Origin: CAYSLA01 sp964431685
GTDB taxonomy: Bacteria > Armatimonadota > UBA5829
Assembly (NCBI GenBank): GCA_964431685.1
Contig: CAYSLA010000153.1
Location: 1 to 8,323, forward strand
Direction of reading: 5' to 3'
DNA: 8,323 bases
Below are positions 1 to 7,934 of this stretch, one piece after another. Within the stretch, counting starts at the first letter, position 1; every line of letters starts with the position of its first letter. The notes below the pieces were generated by a model that was not told the DNA's origin, did no database searches, and worked only from the letters and a program-made list of their open reading frames with translations. The translations under genes were made by a program, and so were the position numbers.

Positions 1-2850
1 CTGCAGCTTTGAACCATCGACTTTCGCCGTTGGCGCGCTCGTCGGACAGGGTGTGCCCGCCTGGGGCCAATGCTACAGATCAGGCACCGATGTGAGTGGG
101 AACATAACCGATAATCACTCCGACCCGGTCGCGGGCGGGCGTCAGTCGCTCCTGCTTTCAGGATATCGCAGCAACTGGCTGACCCTCGGCTCAGTGACAA
201 CTGCTCCGTGGTTTGAGTTCTCCGTAAGGCCGAGCTTCGACGAGATCCGAAGCGGCGCTGTGGCCTACGTCAAGACACTGCGCGGCAACATCGGCGATCT
301 GGAGGGCATAAACCTCAAACTAATCTACGCGACGAAAAAGGTAAACGTCAATGGTGTGGACGTCGGTGACTTCGTGAACGGGAGATGGCTGGCAGTCTCA
401 TTCAGGCACGTTGTTTCGGGTGGCAGCTACAGCGGCGTTTTCGACGTATACCTGAACGGTCAGTTCAAGGCAACCATCAACGCCGGCTCATCATACAATG
501 GCATCAAGACAATCATCTTCTCCACTGCGGTTGAGAGCGGTATGGACCCTCTGGACTCGGGAAAAGTCTATGTAGACAGGATACATATCGGCGATAGCTC
601 CATGTTTTCGAGCTACAATCCGCAAGACCGCTCCGAACGCCATCTGCTTGGCTGGACATACAACTTCCAGCAGGACTACGCGAACAAAGTGGACTACTTC
701 GATACAGAGATAGGCGTGACCGATATCTGGATGGACTGGATTCAGCAGGTCTGGCCGAGCACGTGTCCTAACGTGGGTTTTCAGGCTCTCATAGATTGCG
801 GGGCGTTGCCCGCGCTGAAGTCCAGGGGTATTCGCTACTGGTTCGGTGAGCACGAAGCGTTCACCACTATGGTAAACCATCCCGATGACTTGAGAAACAA
901 CTCCGCGTGGAACAGCCTGTGCTTCAAGGCAAAGGGCACATATAAGAAGGCTATGGAACTCGGCTTCAGGGGATTGGCGCTGGACGCCGAGGACTACACG
1001 GGCGTCTCGCAGGCGGCGTGGGACATGTACATCGGCCCCAACTGCGACTATGTGGACGCGTGGTGTTTTTCGGACGAGTTCGGAGAGACCGGCAAGTACT
1101 ATACGCGCGGTAAGCAGTATGGCGACGCGATCAAGTCCGTCTGGCCGGACTGCATTGTATTGCAGCTCTACGAAGCCTGCGCGTATGCCGGGGTACCGGG
1201 TTGCAGGGCCGGGAACTATTGGTGGCTGAAGGGTATTCACGACGCCGGCCTTGAGATATGGGTCGCCACTGAACGCACCTACGGTGCAGGCTACGGCGAG
1301 ATGGGATCGGCGTTCTATCAGCGCTGGCTGGTCAACATGAGCACCTACGTGCCCTATATCCAGAGCCTGTACCCCTTTGCCAGCCGCATCATCCCAGGTT
1401 TCTTCCCCTGGGATACCGGCGCCGGGAAGCCCAACTATCTGCCCCAGTATCTGGATCAGCAGTTGGATAGGGCAAACGACTACGCCTATGCGCACTGGAT
1501 TTACACCCAGGGCCTTACTCACGGCGGAGATCCCAGAGTCACTCTGGATAGAAACTACTGCGCGGGCTTTGGTGTGACTCCGGAGGACTACCTGGCATGT
1601 TTCGGCAGACACCTGACTTCACGGGCACCTGAGATCAGTGGCAAAGCATCAGCTGCGAAGGCATCTGCCGACTACTCCACCGTGGGTCTGGAAGGAGCCG
1701 TCACCTATGCAAGCGATGACTTCTTCTATGTGCAGTCTAAGGATCGCAGCTCGGGTATTCGCTGCGTGAAGACCGGACACGGGTTGTCCGCGGGCTCTGA
1801 CGCGGTGGTCACCGGGACGCTTAGAACGCTTTCAACCGGCGAGCGCTACATCGCTGTGACCACCTTGACGTCAATTCCATCTGATATGGCCGCTCCGCTT
1901 GGCATGAACATCCGGGCGGTTGGCGGGGCAGATTTCCAGATAGGCCCGGGAGGCGCCGGTCAGCCGGGAGTGGCCGGCGGCACAGGCCTTAACAATATCG
2001 GATTGCTGATAAAGACCTCAGGCAAAGTGGAGTTTGTTTCACCCGACCAGAAGTGGTTCACTATCGACGACGGGTCTGGGGTTGATCTGAAGATTGTGAC
2101 CAATGCCAGTGCTAGCCCCGTAGAAGGCGACTACGTTACTCTATACGGCGTCGTGTCTTGTGAGCTGTCGGGAGGGTCGATCATACCAGTAGTACTGATG
2201 AACGAAATGCCCACCGCTGCCACGCCTGCGTTCTATCCAGGGGGTGGCACTTACGCCAGTGGAACCTGGATCAGCGTCGTAATAACATGCGGCACGTTTG
2301 GGGCGACCATCCGCTACACCACGGACGGAAGCGAGCCCAGCTCGACCAACGGCACAGAATACGTTGCCGGCTCGCCTATCCACGTCAGCACTTCTCTGGT
2401 ATTGAAAGCAAAGGCGTGGAAGTCCGGCTATGTGGAGAGCGCCACGGCCAGCGCCGAGTACGTATTTCAGGCAGCCGATTCCATTTACGACTGCGGATTT
2501 GACACAATTGACCAATACGTGGTGGGCAATCTGACTGGACAGGGTACGCCCGCGTGGACGTNNNNNNNNNNNNNNNNNNNNNNNNNNNNNNNNNNNNNNN
2601 NNNNNNNNNNNNNNNNNNNNNNNNNNNNNNNNNNNNNNNNNNNNNNNNNNNNNNNNNNNNNGGATCGTACAACGTCTATGTTAACGGTCAGCTCAAGGGT
2701 AACTACACCTCACCGAGCGGCGGATCCTACCACGGATTGCAGAACATTGCGTTCAGCTCGGCAGTGCCAAATGGCGTGAGCTGGGGTGAGTGCGGTGCAA
2801 TGTATATCGACAGTATTCACTTGGGCAACGTGTCCGTATTTGTTCAGTAG
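1..2850 (+). CDS. Large multidomain jelly-roll / TIM-barrel-like glycan-active protein (5' partial, internal gap)
   Basis: Open in frame from base 2, so the true start lies upstream; the GTG at 53 is inside a domain and is not the start. Modules seen: a LamG-like jelly-roll (about 1-610, with VYLNGQ and VYVDRIHIGD); a barrel-like domain (about 635-1630, with VTDIWMD, NHPDDLR, LALDAEDY, DEFGETG, GNYWWLKG, PNYLPQYLD); two OB-like segments (about 1645-1905 with DRSSGIR and GERYI, and 1985-2210 with FTIDDGSG); a chitobiase C-terminal-type module (about 2216-2470, with IRYTTDGSEPSS); and a second jelly-roll (about 2480-2850). The 100-N gap breaks the frame, because the coding frame before it differs from the frame after it; homology to the first jelly-roll shows both sides belong to one gene ending at TAG 2848-2850. 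The barrel is paralogous to the one in the next gene. I infer a secreted polysaccharide-binding and possibly hydrolytic protein. The catalytic family is not recognised. Confidence 0.88.
2562..2661. other. Assembly gap (100 N)
   Basis: Exactly 100 N, a common placeholder for a scaffold gap of unknown length. It sits inside the C-terminal jelly-roll module of the first gene. The flanking coding frames do not match across 100 bases, so the real length is not 100. Alignment with the N-terminal jelly-roll copy suggests roughly 350-365 missing bases. Confidence 0.97.
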
Positions 2851-2858
2851 TTTCAATC

Positions 2859-2864
2859 AGGAGG
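2859..2864 (+). promoter_or_regulatory. Ribosome binding site of the discoidin/barrel gene
   Basis: A full AGGAGG lies 5 bases before the ATG at 2870. It decides the start: longer in-frame readings from 2786 would overlap the previous gene and would bury the signal peptide. Confidence 0.85.
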
Positions 2865-2869
2865 AAACA

Positions 2870-4405
2870 ATGGATTTCAGGGATGTATGGGTGTTTTGTG
2901 TACTTTCGTTCTTTGCCATTGCGCTGGCGCTGGTGCCGGTTGACGGACAGTGCGCGGAAAAGGGCTCGTTGAAAGCAGGGAAGATTCCGTTGAAGATAGT
3001 GGAGACTACCGCTCGTGACGCGTATGCCAATCCGGAATATGCCATAGACGGCGATCCGACTACAGAGTTTACGATAAATTGGGCGAATGGAGGCGCTACG
3101 CTGGTATACGATCTCGGTGGACCGACCGTGGTCGAACGTGTCGTAATAAAGAGCGGCCCGACAGGCGGCCCTTATCATCTGGGTGAGGTATCGGTAAGTC
3201 CGGACAAGAAGAACTTCAGACCTTTGCTTTCCCGCGCCATCAATCTTGTCACATTGCCAAAGGGAGAAGCCCGCGACCTGCAACTGGTTCCGTCAGTTGG
3301 CAGATATATCAGTCTGTATTTTGGCGGTGGCGGCAAGGTCGGCATCGGAGAAATAGAGATATACGGAAGACCCAATCTGCCGGAAAGGCATCTGTGCCAC
3401 TGGTGGGGAGGAGACACCAAGGCTGATTTCCTTGACGCCATGGACTATCTGGACGAAATCAGAGTTACCGACATCTGGATAGACAAGATAGCGTCTGTGA
3501 TGACAAATTCGAGACCCAACTACGGCTTCGACGTGCTTGTGAAATCGGGGGTTCTCAAAGAACTCAAGAAACGCGGCATCAACTACTGGCTTTCCGAGGA
3601 CGAGGGATTTGGCGGGCTCGTAAATCACCCTGACGACCTGAGAGACGAGCGCAAGTGGCGTACTACTCTCAGCCACGCGCGGCAGGTCTATGCTCAGGCG
3701 AAGAAGCTCGGCTTCCGCGGAATAGCGATGGACGCGGAGGATTATCAAACGCCCGCTGATCCGGCTGTTTTGGAGAAATACGGCAAAGCGGCTGACGCCG
3801 TGGAATGCTGGACTTTTTACGACGAGTTCGGCTACTCGGGTGCGTATTATCAGCGTGGTCTGCAGTTGGGCAAGGTTATCCAGGAAGTCTGGGGCTGTCC
3901 GGTGATTCAGTTCTACGAGGCCGTGATGTACGACGGCATCCCAAACTGTCGCGACGGAAACTACTGGTGGCTAAAGGGAATGTCCGACGCGGGTGTGGAG
4001 ATATGGATCGGAACGGAGAAGAGCTATGGACGCGGCAACAAGGAGCTCTATGATCCCGAAGTGGGCTATCCCGAATTCGTGACGCATTCATTCATCGACC
4101 TACCGGCGTTTATAGGTGATGTGCACAGACGATTTCCGTTTGCGGCCAGGGTGATCCCCGGTTTTCATCCGTGGATTACTGGTTTTGGCGGCGGTGTTCC
4201 GAACTACCTTCCCAAGTATCTGGATGAGCAGCTAAGTATAACCGAGAATGGCGCATTTGGCTGCTGGATATACAATGGGGGCACGCCGCATGCCGGCGAT
4301 CCCCGAAAGGTGCTTGGGAACAAGGAGTTCCTCGAAAAACATCGCATTACCGCGCAGGATTACATAGACGTTTTCAACAAGCATAAAACGTCTCGATCTC
4401 ATTGA
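2870..4405 (+). CDS. Exported discoidin-like (F5/8 type C) + barrel-domain protein, putative glycoside hydrolase-like
   Basis: 511 residues from the ATG at 2870. Residues 1-29 look like a Sec signal peptide: a hydrophobic run (VWVFCVLSFFAIALAL) then a possible cleavage site after QCA; there is no clear lipobox. Residues about 42-168 resemble a discoidin / F5/8 type C carbohydrate-binding domain (YAIDGDPTTEF, VYDLGG, GEVSVSPDKKNF, IGEIEIYGRP). Residues about 171-508 form the barrel-like domain shared with the previous gene. Conserved acidic positions are D201 and D205 (DIWID), E243 and E245, D256 of NHPDDLR, D288/E290/D291 (DAEDY), D318/E319 (DEFG), E350 (YEA) and E383 (TEKSYG); the catalytic pair probably lies among these, but I cannot say which. 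It starts 19 bases after the previous stop, so the two are probably co-transcribed. Export suggests action on an extracellular glycan; the specific substrate and glycoside hydrolase family are not recognised. Confidence 0.93.
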   Translation: MDFRDVWVFCVLSFFAIALALVPVDGQCAEKGSLKAGKIPLKIVETTARDAYANPEYAIDGDPTTEFTINWANGGATLVYDLGGPTVVERVVIKSGPTGGPYHLGEVSVSPDKKNFRPLLSRAINLVTLPKGEARDLQLVPSVGRYISLYFGGGGKVGIGEIEIYGRPNLPERHLCHWWGGDTKADFLDAMDYLDEIRVTDIWIDKIASVMTNSRPNYGFDVLVKSGVLKELKKRGINYWLSEDEGFGGLVNHPDDLRDERKWRTTLSHARQVYAQAKKLGFRGIAMDAEDYQTPADPAVLEKYGKAADAVECWTFYDEFGYSGAYYQRGLQLGKVIQEVWGCPVIQFYEAVMYDGIPNCRDGNYWWLKGMSDAGVEIWIGTEKSYGRGNKELYDPEVGYPEFVTHSFIDLPAFIGDVHRRFPFAARVIPGFHPWITGFGGGVPNYLPKYLDEQLSITENGAFGCWIYNGGTPHAGDPRKVLGNKEFLEKHRITAQDYIDVFNKHKTSRSH

Positions 4406-4550
4406 TGTATGCGAAATCTCAATCGTCGCATCCGGCGAATTCTTCGGAGACTACCTTCGTGCCCTGCGCGGCTACAGCACGGGTTGGCAAAGAAGAGATG
4501 AATCCGGGCACGATCTGAAAGATGAGATCCTTATCTCACGAGCGAAAGCC

Positions 4551-4587
4551 GATGCGGTGGGCACAGAAAGCCAGCCGCATCTCTTTT
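4551..4587 (+). terminator. Hairpin followed by T-run (possible Rho-independent terminator or leader hairpin)
   Basis: GATGCGG (4551-4557) pairs with CCGCATC (4575-4581). The stem continues inward with a T-G wobble, one G/A mismatch and GGC/GCC (4560-4562 with 4570-4572), closing on a 7-base loop. TCTTTTG follows. It could end transcription of the two upstream genes. However, only about 45 bases remain before the next start, with no promoter I can recognise, so it may instead lie in the leader of the URO-D gene. Confidence 0.45.
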
Positions 4588-4619
4588 GTGTCCCAGTTGC
4601 GCAGGATTAGCGGATATAC

Positions 4620-4624
4620 AGGAG
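4620..4624 (+). promoter_or_regulatory. Ribosome binding site of the URO-D family gene
   Basis: AGGAG lies 9 bases before the ATG at 4634. It decides the start against a longer in-frame reading from 4586, whose extra N-terminal residues have no family character. Confidence 0.8.
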
Positions 4625-4633
4625 TTGACAATA

Positions 4634-5707
4634 ATGACACCTCGAGAGAGATACTTGCGTGCTTGCCGGCGCCAGCAGCCCGACCGAGTGCCGTTCAGGG
4701 TGCCGGGTGTTGCCAGGGGGTTCCACCCCAAACTGGCCGATTTCGTTGGCAGCGACTGCTTTGATGGGTTCTTCAACCACGACTATCGATGGGTTTCGAG
4801 CATGGATTGGCATCAGCCGGAACCGGTGGACTTTTCCGTCTTCTACGAAGAAATACCTGAACACACCACGCAGACCGAGGGAGGCATATGGGGCTTGATC
4901 GGCGGGGTTGCCCAAGCTGAGCACATCGAGATGCCGAGCATGTTCCATCCGATGTCGACTATGAATGCCGACCCGGAACTGCTGCGGCGATATCCGTTCC
5001 CGAAGGTGCGCTGGGTTGATCGCTCGTATTCGGTGCACCGCTACCAGGAACTTGGTTACGCCGTACAGGGCATTGCCGGAAACGGACTCTACGAACAATG
5101 CTGGAATCTGCGGGGCATGGAACAACTGATGATCGATTTTAAGCTCAACCAGGATTTCGCCCACCAGCTTCTTAATAGTGTTGCCGACGTATTCTGCGAA
5201 TCGGCGGCCAATGCGGCACGCTGGGGTTGCGATGTGGTGGTGTTTCACGATGACGTCGGCAGTCAGAAGGCCTTGCAGATGTCACCGCAAGACTGGCGTT
5301 CCTTCATTAAGCCAGAATACGCTCGCATAATTGACGCTGCTCGCAAGGTCAAACCGGACGTTCTCTGGATGTATCACAGCGACGGCTATATTGAAGACAT
5401 CATCGAGGACTTGATTGAAATCGGGGTTGACATACTCAATCCCATTCAGCCAGAACTCATGGACCCCGCAGCACTGAAAGAGCGATACGGCGACCGTTTG
5501 GCGTTTGATGGCACGATCAGCACTCAGCGGACGTTTCCTTTTGGAAGCCCTGACGACATACGCAACGAAGTCCTGGAGCGTATCCGTACTGTAGGTGAAG
5601 GTGGAGGTCTGATTCTGGCTCCCACCCACGCGATACAGCCGGAAGTGCCGCTGGAAAACCTGGTTGCGTTTGTAGAAGCAGCCGAGGAATACGGTCTGTA
5701 TTCGTAG
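4634..5707 (+). CDS. Uroporphyrinogen decarboxylase (URO-D) superfamily protein, not HemE
   Basis: 357 residues from the ATG at 4634, a usual length for the superfamily. The N-terminus MTPRERYLRACRRQQPDRVP is the typical opening of URO-D-like proteins outside haem synthesis. Later landmarks are VVVFHDDVGSQ (201-211), YHSDGYI (247-253), DILNPIQPE (266-274), FDGTISTQ (291-298) with FPFGSP, and the C-terminal GGLILAPTHAIQPEVPLEN. The RxPxWxMRQAGR motif of true HemE is absent, so haem synthesis is unlikely. The H-x-C ... C zinc motif of MtaA/MtbA corrinoid methyltransferases is not seen either; HSDG stands at the likely equivalent place. Relatives of this kind are often called methyltransferase-like, and a methyl-transfer or demethylation role on a sugar or aromatic would be inference only. 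It is cytoplasmic, with no signal peptide. It is followed after 81 bases by the GH42-like gene and probably shares its transcript. Confidence 0.9.
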   Translation: MTPRERYLRACRRQQPDRVPFRVPGVARGFHPKLADFVGSDCFDGFFNHDYRWVSSMDWHQPEPVDFSVFYEEIPEHTTQTEGGIWGLIGGVAQAEHIEMPSMFHPMSTMNADPELLRRYPFPKVRWVDRSYSVHRYQELGYAVQGIAGNGLYEQCWNLRGMEQLMIDFKLNQDFAHQLLNSVADVFCESAANAARWGCDVVVFHDDVGSQKALQMSPQDWRSFIKPEYARIIDAARKVKPDVLWMYHSDGYIEDIIEDLIEIGVDILNPIQPELMDPAALKERYGDRLAFDGTISTQRTFPFGSPDDIRNEVLERIRTVGEGGGLILAPTHAIQPEVPLENLVAFVEAAEEYGLYS

Positions 5708-5711
5708 ACAA

Positions 5712-5792
5712 ATGCCAGATAACACCAAGAGTCGATTTCCGTCACGTGACACGAAGCTCTTCTCACACGGAGGCATTGCGACCGAAGAATGA
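5712..5792 (+). CDS. Possible 26-codon leader or coupling ORF
   Basis: ATG at 5712 begins an open frame (MPDNTKSRF...GGIATEE) that ends in TGA at 5790-5792, overlapping the ATG of the next gene as ATGA. The peptide has no recognisable family and no good ribosome binding site of its own. The overlap would allow translational coupling from a ribosome ending here. That would be useful because the only Shine-Dalgarno-like GGAGG (5769-5773) is 15 bases from the next start, too far to be efficient. A chance open frame of this length is quite possible. Confidence 0.25.
   Translation: MPDNTKSRFPSRDTKLFSHGGIATEE
5741..5750. promoter_or_regulatory. Perfect 10-base palindrome GTCACGTGAC
   Basis: A perfect inverted repeat lies in the spacer before the GH42-like gene. 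It could be a half-decade operator for a dimeric regulator, but no second copy or promoter was found nearby and its length could arise by chance. Confidence 0.2.
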
Positions 5793-7927
5793 CTTCTTCA
5801 CCGGGACCCAGAACTACCGTCAGAGACTACAATGGACTGCCGACGCTGCATATCGACGATGTGCCATCGCCCGCGTTCTTCTACATGACCTACGGCCCTC
5901 AGGCCAGGCATTTCCGGGCTTTTGCCGAGATTGGTGTCGGCCTCTCGTCATTTTCGGCCACGGGTGACGAATGCCCTTACGGAATCTGCGCGCCTACGTG
6001 GGTTGCCGAGGACAGGTTCGACTACACGCAGTTCGATGAACGCATGGCTATGGCCTGTTCAGCGGACGGGACCCTGGTGATGCCCAGAGTCTATACCGGC
6101 GCCCCGAAGTGGTGGATGGATCGCTATCCGGAAGAATGCGTAGTATACTCCAAAGATGTATCGGGATCGTCTTCATGTTCCCCGGTGATTCGTGCTCCCA
6201 GTTTCGCCTCGCGGCGCTGGCGCGAGGCGTCCGCGTACGCCGTATGCGCGCTCATAGATCACATCGAGAGCGGGCCGTGGGGGGATCGAATACTGGGATA
6301 CCACATCGCCGGAGGAATCACGGAGGAGTTCGCGCAGTGGGGTTCCGACAACTCCATTTGCGCCGACTACAGCGAAGTCAACCAGCAAGCATTCGGTGAA
6401 TGGCTGAAGCAGCGATACGGCACCCAGGAGCGGCTGCGAGCCGCGTGGAACGACGTTGACGCTACGTTTGAAGCAGTCCGTATACCCACCAAAGATGAGC
6501 GAGATGACGCTGACACCAGAGTCTTCTACGATCCGAGGATTAAGGGTCGCATCATCGACTTCGGCATGTTCAACGGAGAGATGATCGTTGACTTCATCGA
6601 CCAAATTGCCCAGACCGTCAAGAGACGGACTAACGGCAGCAAGATTGTCGGCAGCTTCTTCGGTTACGTGCTTGGTTGCTCTTTCTGGGATCGTCTGCTG
6701 CTGGATAGCGGCTATCTCGCAATTGGCTCACTGCTTCAGAAGGATTCTATTGACTTTCTGACCAGTCCCAGCGGCTACGATGAACGCTCCTGTGGTTATG
6801 GAAGCAGCTACTTTCGCGCACCTGTTCAGTCGATCCAGCGTGCTGGGAAACTTTGGATTTCTGAGAACGATGTGCGCACTCATCTAACCAGCAATAGCCC
6901 GGAGGCTGGTCAGCCGATAGCTAAGACTATCGCTGTTCAGCAACGAGAGGCGGCGTTGTGCCTGACAGGCGCAACCGGGCAGTGGTGGTTTGATATGGGA
7001 GGAGGCTGGTATGACGATGCCGACACAATGTCGGCTATCGAGCGCATCAATCGCGTGGCGGAGTCACTTTTGCATGCGGATCGTCGCAGTGGCGCGGAGG
7101 TGGCGATGGTGCTGGATGCGGAATCACTCTACTACTGTCCCCCCATCACCACTGTATCCAACTGCTTTGCCGAAGGCCTTACAATTGAGATGAACCGCGT
7201 CGGAACTCCCGTGGACCGCCTGCTGCTTGAGGATGCTCTGGATGGGCCCGACTACAAGCTTTACATTATGAGTGGTTGTTTTGCACCCACGGACGCGCAG
7301 CGACAGAAGATACGAGAGAAACTGCTGCAGGCGGGCAAGACGGTGGTCTGGCTCTATGCGCCCGGATATGTTCACAACAACACGATGAGCGCTGAGCATA
7401 TCCACGATTTGACCGGCATCCAGGTTCGGTTAGTGCCGTGCCACAATCGTATGTTGGCGCACACTGATGGGGACATTCCCGGGCCTATCCGACGGGATGT
7501 CAAGTTTGGGCACTCTTCATGCGTTTCGCCATTTTTCGAGGTGGTCGACCCGGAGGCTCAGACATGGGGATATCTGCGCACAACGGGAACCGTCGGCTTG
7601 GCGTGCAAGAATGTAAACGGCGCGAACAGCATTTACTCTACCGTTGCGCCCATCGATTCCGCCGTGCTTCGTGATATCGCCAGGTTCGCCGGGGTGCATG
7701 TCTACCTTGATACAAGCGACCCCAGCTATTTTAGTCGTTCCTTGATCGGAGTGCATGCGTGCAAGGCTGGCGTGCGGCGGCTTGATATGCCGGACTCGGA
7801 ACCGATCTATGATATCATCAATGACAAAGCGCTGACCTCGTCTAAGTCTCACGATATAGCTCTCGCTGCCCATAGTACTGGTCTGTACTTCCGCGGCACG
7901 AAAGGAATGATCCTCCCCTTTTCTTGA
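5789..7927 (+). CDS. GH42-like (beta-galactosidase-type) glycoside hydrolase, 3' end apparently supplied by an IS
   Basis: 712 residues from the ATG at 5789. The N-terminus (VRDYNGLPTLHIDDVP) is the short beta-strand lead-in common in GH42-type proteins, followed by a TIM barrel to about residue 400. Barrel landmarks are YMTYGP (32-37), MPRVYTGAPKWWMDRYPEE (98-116), GYHIAGGITEEFAQWG (170-185) with E179/E180 as the likely acid/base region, and KLWISENDVRTHL (354-366) with E359 as the likely nucleophile. Residues about 415-640 (RINRVAESLL, VLDAESLYYC, YIMSGCFAPTDAQRQKIREKLLQAGKTV) match the GATase-like trimerisation domain of GH42, and a small beta domain ends the chain. There is no signal peptide, so it should act on imported oligosaccharides. 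The last codons (MILPFS and stop) appear to come from the terminal inverted repeat of the adjacent IS beginning at 7908, so the original C-terminus has been replaced, probably with little lost. Substrate is not predictable; beta-galactosidase is only the family's usual activity. Confidence 0.9.
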   Translation: MTSSPGPRTTVRDYNGLPTLHIDDVPSPAFFYMTYGPQARHFRAFAEIGVGLSSFSATGDECPYGICAPTWVAEDRFDYTQFDERMAMACSADGTLVMPRVYTGAPKWWMDRYPEECVVYSKDVSGSSSCSPVIRAPSFASRRWREASAYAVCALIDHIESGPWGDRILGYHIAGGITEEFAQWGSDNSICADYSEVNQQAFGEWLKQRYGTQERLRAAWNDVDATFEAVRIPTKDERDDADTRVFYDPRIKGRIIDFGMFNGEMIVDFIDQIAQTVKRRTNGSKIVGSFFGYVLGCSFWDRLLLDSGYLAIGSLLQKDSIDFLTSPSGYDERSCGYGSSYFRAPVQSIQRAGKLWISENDVRTHLTSNSPEAGQPIAKTIAVQQREAALCLTGATGQWWFDMGGGWYDDADTMSAIERINRVAESLLHADRRSGAEVAMVLDAESLYYCPPITTVSNCFAEGLTIEMNRVGTPVDRLLLEDALDGPDYKLYIMSGCFAPTDAQRQKIREKLLQAGKTVVWLYAPGYVHNNTMSAEHIHDLTGIQVRLVPCHNRMLAHTDGDIPGPIRRDVKFGHSSCVSPFFEVVDPEAQTWGYLRTTGTVGLACKNVNGANSIYSTVAPIDSAVLRDIARFAGVHVYLDTSDPSYFSRSLIGVHACKAGVRRLDMPDSEPIYDIINDKALTSSKSHDIALAAHSTGLYFRGTKGMILPFS

Positions 7928-7934
7928 GGACACC

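Larger units (their letters stand above)
4406..4633. other. Intergenic spacer between the barrel gene and the URO-D gene
   Basis: 228 bases separate the two genes. Apart from the hairpin at 4551-4587 and a small inverted repeat (TGAGAT-CCTT-ATCTCA, 4523-4538), I see no credible protein, RNA gene or clear promoter. The spacing suggests that the downstream pair could be a separate transcription unit from the first two genes. Confidence 0.6.

Noticed and set aside
53..55. GTG as the start of gene 1
   Set aside because: The frame is open to base 2 and the residues before this codon align with the start of the second jelly-roll module, so the gene begins upstream of the window.
491..1612. Long open frame (373 codons) on the minus strand opposite gene 1
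   Set aside because: The plus strand here encodes the barrel domain shared with gene 2, with conserved motifs and continuous modules on both sides. The minus-strand product has no recognisable motif and is a by-product of codon bias.
2753..3283. Minus-strand open frame of 176 codons across the gene 1/gene 2 junction
   Set aside because: It covers a strong plus-strand ribosome binding site, signal peptide and discoidin-like domain, and its product shows no family features.
4432..4447. Imperfect palindrome around GAATTC as an operator
   Set aside because: Only the central and outer bases pair, there is no promoter nearby, and a match of this quality is expected by chance.
4586..4633. Longer N-terminus for the URO-D-like protein
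   Set aside because: The ATG at 4634 has a well-placed AGGAG and begins with the family's usual MTPRER-type opening; the upstream residues look like untranslated leader.
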